Origin: Elusimicrobiota bacterium
GTDB taxonomy: Bacteria > Elusimicrobiota > Elusimicrobia > JACQJN01
Reading direction: 5' to 3'
NCBI GenBank assembly: GCA_016205045.1
Contig: JACQJM010000002.1
Coordinates: forward strand, 1 to 14,552
Length of the DNA: 14,552 nt
The stretch's first letter is position 1; each line of letters opens with the position of its first letter. The notes under the pieces are model-generated. The model saw only the letters and a program-made list of their open reading frames with translations. It ran no database searches and was not told the origin of the DNA. A program made the position numbers and the translations under genes. Of the stretch, positions 12,393-14,552 are shown one piece after another.

Positions 12393-13093
12393 GTCTTGTC
12401 CGAGAAGTGGTGTCGAAAGGCGTTTTGGACGTGGGTTCGCACGGTGGGTAAATCAGGAGAAGTTCCTAGGAGACGTTCCAAAGAAGTCATCTGTTGGGGC
12501 TCCAGGCCGCAGGGGTATAGGCTTTGGAACTGGGAGAGGTCGGTGGTGACATTCAGGGCGAATCCATGGTAGCTCACCCAGGATTTGACCGCTACTCCAA
12601 TCGAGGCAATTTTCTTGCCTCGAACCCATACGCCCGTGAATCCCTTAAGTCGTTCTGCCGAAAGGTTGAAGGAAGCCAGAGAATCTATAAGAACTTGTTC
12701 CAGTAGTCTGAGATAATGCCCTATCAAAAGGTTTCTTTCTTTGAGATGAAGGATAGGATATCCCACCAACTGCCCAGGACCATGGTAGGTGATGTCTCCC
12801 CCTCGTTCGATATCATAGATGGGGTAATCCGTGTGGACCAGAGTTTTTCCATTGTATCCTCTGCCCCGGGTGATGACGTGAGGATGCTCTAAAAGAAGCA
12901 ATGTATCCGGACAGAGGCCGCGGGCACGTTTTTCAACTAAATCATGTTGCAGTTCCCAAGCTTCTTGATAATCGACTAGCCCCAACCACCGGATATCTAA
13001 ATTTTGGATTTTAGATTTTGGGTTTTGGATTGAGAATTTTGGATTTTGGATTTTGGAATCTAAAATCGGCAATCTAAAATCTAAAATTGTCAC
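12389..13093 (-). CDS. lipB: Octanoyltransferase (lipoyl synthesis)
   Basis: LipB moves the octanoyl group from acyl carrier protein to the lipoyl domains of E2 and related proteins, which LipA then converts to lipoyl. Motifs are RGGDITYHGPGQ (97-108), the catalytic Lys161 in GKKIASIGV, YHGFALN (175-181) and the catalytic Cys195 in LYPCGLE. The GTG start overlaps the lpdA stop codon (GTGA on the minus strand), indicating translational coupling, and the target complex lies immediately upstream. The family domain begins around IRWLGLVDY (34-42). The first 33 residues are encoded by an AT-rich repeat (IQNPK-type peptide) and are not part of normal LipB. No ATG lies between the GTG and the domain, only TTG codons (8 and 37), so the extension may really be made. 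Confidence 0.94.
   Translation of the reverse strand: MTILDFRLPILDSKIQNPKFSIQNPKSKIQNLDIRWLGLVDYQEAWELQHDLVEKRARGLCPDTLLLLEHPHVITRGRGYNGKTLVHTDYPIYDIERGGDITYHGPGQLVGYPILHLKERNLLIGHYLRLLEQVLIDSLASFNLSAERLKGFTGVWVRGKKIASIGVAVKSWVSYHGFALNVTTDLSQFQSLYPCGLEPQQMTSLERLLGTSPDLPTVRTHVQNAFRHHFSDKT
13000..13088. repeat. AT-rich inverted and tandem repeat covering the lipB 5' end
   Basis: The stretch is built from ATTTTGG / ATTTTAG units. Its ends form an 18-bp inverted repeat: 13000-13017 matches the reverse complement of 13071-13088 with one G/A difference that would pair as G-U in RNA. Several TTTTGGATTTTGGATT-like units lie between. In the lipB frame it reads as IQNP(K)-type peptide. Confidence 0.85.
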
Positions 13094-14487
13094 CGTGGTG
13101 ACAGGAGGTGGATCGCTTGTCCCATGGCGGCTTCCGCCGCTTCCTGGAAAGCTTCCGGTAAGGTAGGATGAGGATGGATGGTCGAGGCGATGTCCTCTAA
13201 GGTGGCTTTCAACCGCAGGGCTAAACAGGCCTCCGAAATCAGATCAGAAGCCCCAGGGCCCACGATGCCGACTCCCAGCAATCTTCCCGAACTTTTTTCG
13301 GCGATCACCTTCACAAAACCATCCGATTCCCGGGTGGTTTGGGCGCGCCCCGAGGCGGAAAAGGGAAATCTTCCCGTGGTGATCTCCATTCCTTTTTCTT
13401 TGGCTTGGGATTCGTTGAGTCCTACGAATGCCACCTCGGGGTCGGTGAAGATAGCCCAGGGGATCGCCCCGATGGGTTCCGGTTCTTCACCAGCGATGGA
13501 GAGAGCCGCCAGCACTCCTTCCCGAGAAGCTTTGTGCGCCAGGAAAGGTGGGCCTATGATGTCTCCGATAGCATAAATATTGGGGATGGAAGTTTGGTAC
13601 CTGGCATTGACCGGGATGTAACCTTTGGGATCGGTTTTTACTCCTGCGGTCTCAAGACCCAAGGAGGCTGTGTTGGGTGTTCTTCCCACGCTCAAGAGGA
13701 TTTTGTCCGCCAAGATTTCTTTTTCACTTTCCGGAGATGAAACCTTGATGCTGAGAGCACCCTCCTTGGGGGTGTAGCCCGAGGCTTTGGCCTTGAGAAT
13801 TACTTGAACTCCCAACTTGGTCAAAGCGCGGGAAACGGGTTGAGTTAGGTCGATGTCCATCCCCGGCAATATCTGATCCATCATCTCCACGACCGTAACT
13901 TGGGAGCCCAGTTTGGCATAGAACATGCCTATCTCCAAGCCTATCACTCCTCCCCCGATCACCAGGAGCCGCGGCGGGACCTGGGACAGCTCCAGGGCTT
14001 CCTTGGAGGAGAGAACCGACTGTCCATCTATTTTGAATCCGGGGATTTCCATGGGACGCGAGCCGGTGGCCAGGATGGCATTCTCGAACTGGACGGTCTC
14101 GGTAGAGGAGGGAGTACGAACCTCGGCGGTGTTGGGCCCGGTAAACCGAGCTTCTCCCGACAGCACCTCTACACCGTTTCCCTTGGAGAGATTGGCGATG
14201 CCGCGGTTGAATCCCTCGATCAGTTTAGATTTCCACTGCTGCACCTTGATCATATCCACGCTGATGTTTCCGGCCTCGACTCCTATTTCCTTGGCTTTTT
14301 TGATTTTGTGGATGGTGGAGGCGGTGGAGATAAGAGCTTTAGAGGGGATACAGCCGTAGTTCAAACATTCCCCTCCCAATTTATCTTTATCCACCAGGAG
14401 AGCTTTTTTTCCCAGTTTGCCTAGATTTATTCCTGCCACATATCCGCCGGGTCCCGCCCCGATGATTAAGACTTGTATTTTTTTCAT
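13090..14487 (-). CDS. lpdA: Dihydrolipoyl dehydrogenase (E3)
   Basis: A complete 465-residue E3 flavoprotein, the usual length. It reoxidises dihydrolipoyl groups of E2 with FAD and NAD+ as the last step of 2-oxoacid dehydrogenase complexes. The FAD motif GAGPGG is at 10-15, the redox disulfide Cys41/Cys46 in GGECLNYGCIPSK (Glu40 replaces the common Thr), the NAD motif GGGVIG at 178-183, the second FAD motif AIGD at 306-309, and the catalytic pair His440/Glu445 in HPHPTLPE. The ATG lies nine bases after the stop of an E2 gene, and the stop overlaps the lipB start by 4 bp, so the three genes form a tight operon. No clear ribosome site precedes the ATG, so re-initiation after E2 is likely. Confidence 0.97.
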   Translation of the reverse strand: MKKIQVLIIGAGPGGYVAGINLGKLGKKALLVDKDKLGGECLNYGCIPSKALISTASTIHKIKKAKEIGVEAGNISVDMIKVQQWKSKLIEGFNRGIANLSKGNGVEVLSGEARFTGPNTAEVRTPSSTETVQFENAILATGSRPMEIPGFKIDGQSVLSSKEALELSQVPPRLLVIGGGVIGLEIGMFYAKLGSQVTVVEMMDQILPGMDIDLTQPVSRALTKLGVQVILKAKASGYTPKEGALSIKVSSPESEKEILADKILLSVGRTPNTASLGLETAGVKTDPKGYIPVNARYQTSIPNIYAIGDIIGPPFLAHKASREGVLAALSIAGEEPEPIGAIPWAIFTDPEVAFVGLNESQAKEKGMEITTGRFPFSASGRAQTTRESDGFVKVIAEKSSGRLLGVGIVGPGASDLISEACLALRLKATLEDIASTIHPHPTLPEAFQEAAEAAMGQAIHLLSPR

Positions 14488-14496
14488 TATGGAAAA

Positions 14497-14552
14497 TTAA
14501 ATTAAGGTTCTTGGATTCTCCAGGTGTTTGATGAGTGTGTTGGTGAAGGAGG
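14497..14552 (-). CDS. Dihydrolipoamide acyltransferase (E2), C-terminal end
   Basis: Only the last 17 residues and the TAA stop (14497-14499) are in the window. They read FTNTLIKHLENPRTLI at the end, which resembles the extreme C-terminus of E2 acyltransferases (pattern Fl..Lk..LE.Pe.Ll). The position directly before lpdA and lipB fits an E2-E3-LipB operon. The substrate (pyruvate, 2-oxoglutarate or branched-chain acids) cannot be told from this fragment. Confidence 0.7.
   Translation of the reverse strand, partial: SFTNTLIKHLENPRTLI

Noticed and set aside
13000..13088. CRISPR array or minisatellite
   Set aside because: Units are short, degenerate and AT-rich with no unique spacers of constant length.
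13900..14424. 174-residue plus-strand frame inside lpdA
   Set aside because: It is Gly-rich antisense sequence opposite the conserved lpdA FAD and disulfide region, with no family features.

Overview
The window is a compact, gene-dense piece of a bacterial chromosome: about 16 genes, no gene-free stretch over 160 bp, and no rRNA, tRNA, CRISPR array, insertion sequence or phage gene. A pyruvate dehydrogenase-type E2/E3, a lipoprotein signal peptide and a Cys-motif RecB-type nuclease fit a free-living bacterium with an envelope. Three dispersed repeat styles reach into coding sequence: a CCTGCC palindrome that encodes LPAGRQ, AT-rich ATTTTGG/IQNPK repeats, and CTGCTTACGGC tandems. I associate such repeats with uncultured groundwater lineages, and Omnitrophota-like bacteria seem plausible. 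That placement is inference, not proof.

Layout from left to right. (1) The 3' end of a ribbon-helix-helix-like protein (+) converges on a minus-strand pair, an alpha/beta hydrolase followed by a Bcp-type peroxiredoxin. (2) After a divergent promoter region comes a plus-strand run: radC, a TPR-type lipoprotein, a RecB/AddB-type nuclease (ATGA overlap), a PlsC-like acyltransferase with a membrane tail, and an FGGY glycerol-kinase-like kinase whose start lies inside the acyltransferase gene. (3) trxB (-) overlaps the kinase by 4 bp at the stop codons and starts 10 bp from divergent folB (+). (4) folB converges with 4 bp overlap on a 586-aa unknown secreted/membrane protein (-), which has a structured leader. 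(5) A pterin/deazapurine cluster follows: a pteridine reductase-like SDR then queD on the minus strand, and queC divergent on the plus strand. (6) A strong hairpin terminator separates queC from a small all-helical orphan (-). (7) At the right edge is a lipoate/2-oxoacid dehydrogenase operon on the minus strand: E2 C-terminus, lpdA, lipB.

The genes group into recognisable functions. E2-lpdA-lipB provides part of a 2-oxoacid dehydrogenase complex and the octanoyltransferase needed to lipoylate it. queD and queC belong to queuosine (preQ0) synthesis. folB and the PTR1-like SDR belong to folate/pterin metabolism. trxB and Bcp serve thiol redox and peroxide defence. The acyltransferase and the FGGY kinase suggest glycerolipid metabolism, although the kinase lacks a glycerol-contacting Glu.

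I found no clearly new multi-gene system. The most interesting signals are the repeat-derived peptide segments in three proteins (TrxB, LipB, lipoprotein), a two-copy hairpin leader with competing pairings, a G-quadruplex-type motif just upstream of queD, and the pairing of a PTR1-type reductase with a PTPS-family enzyme.
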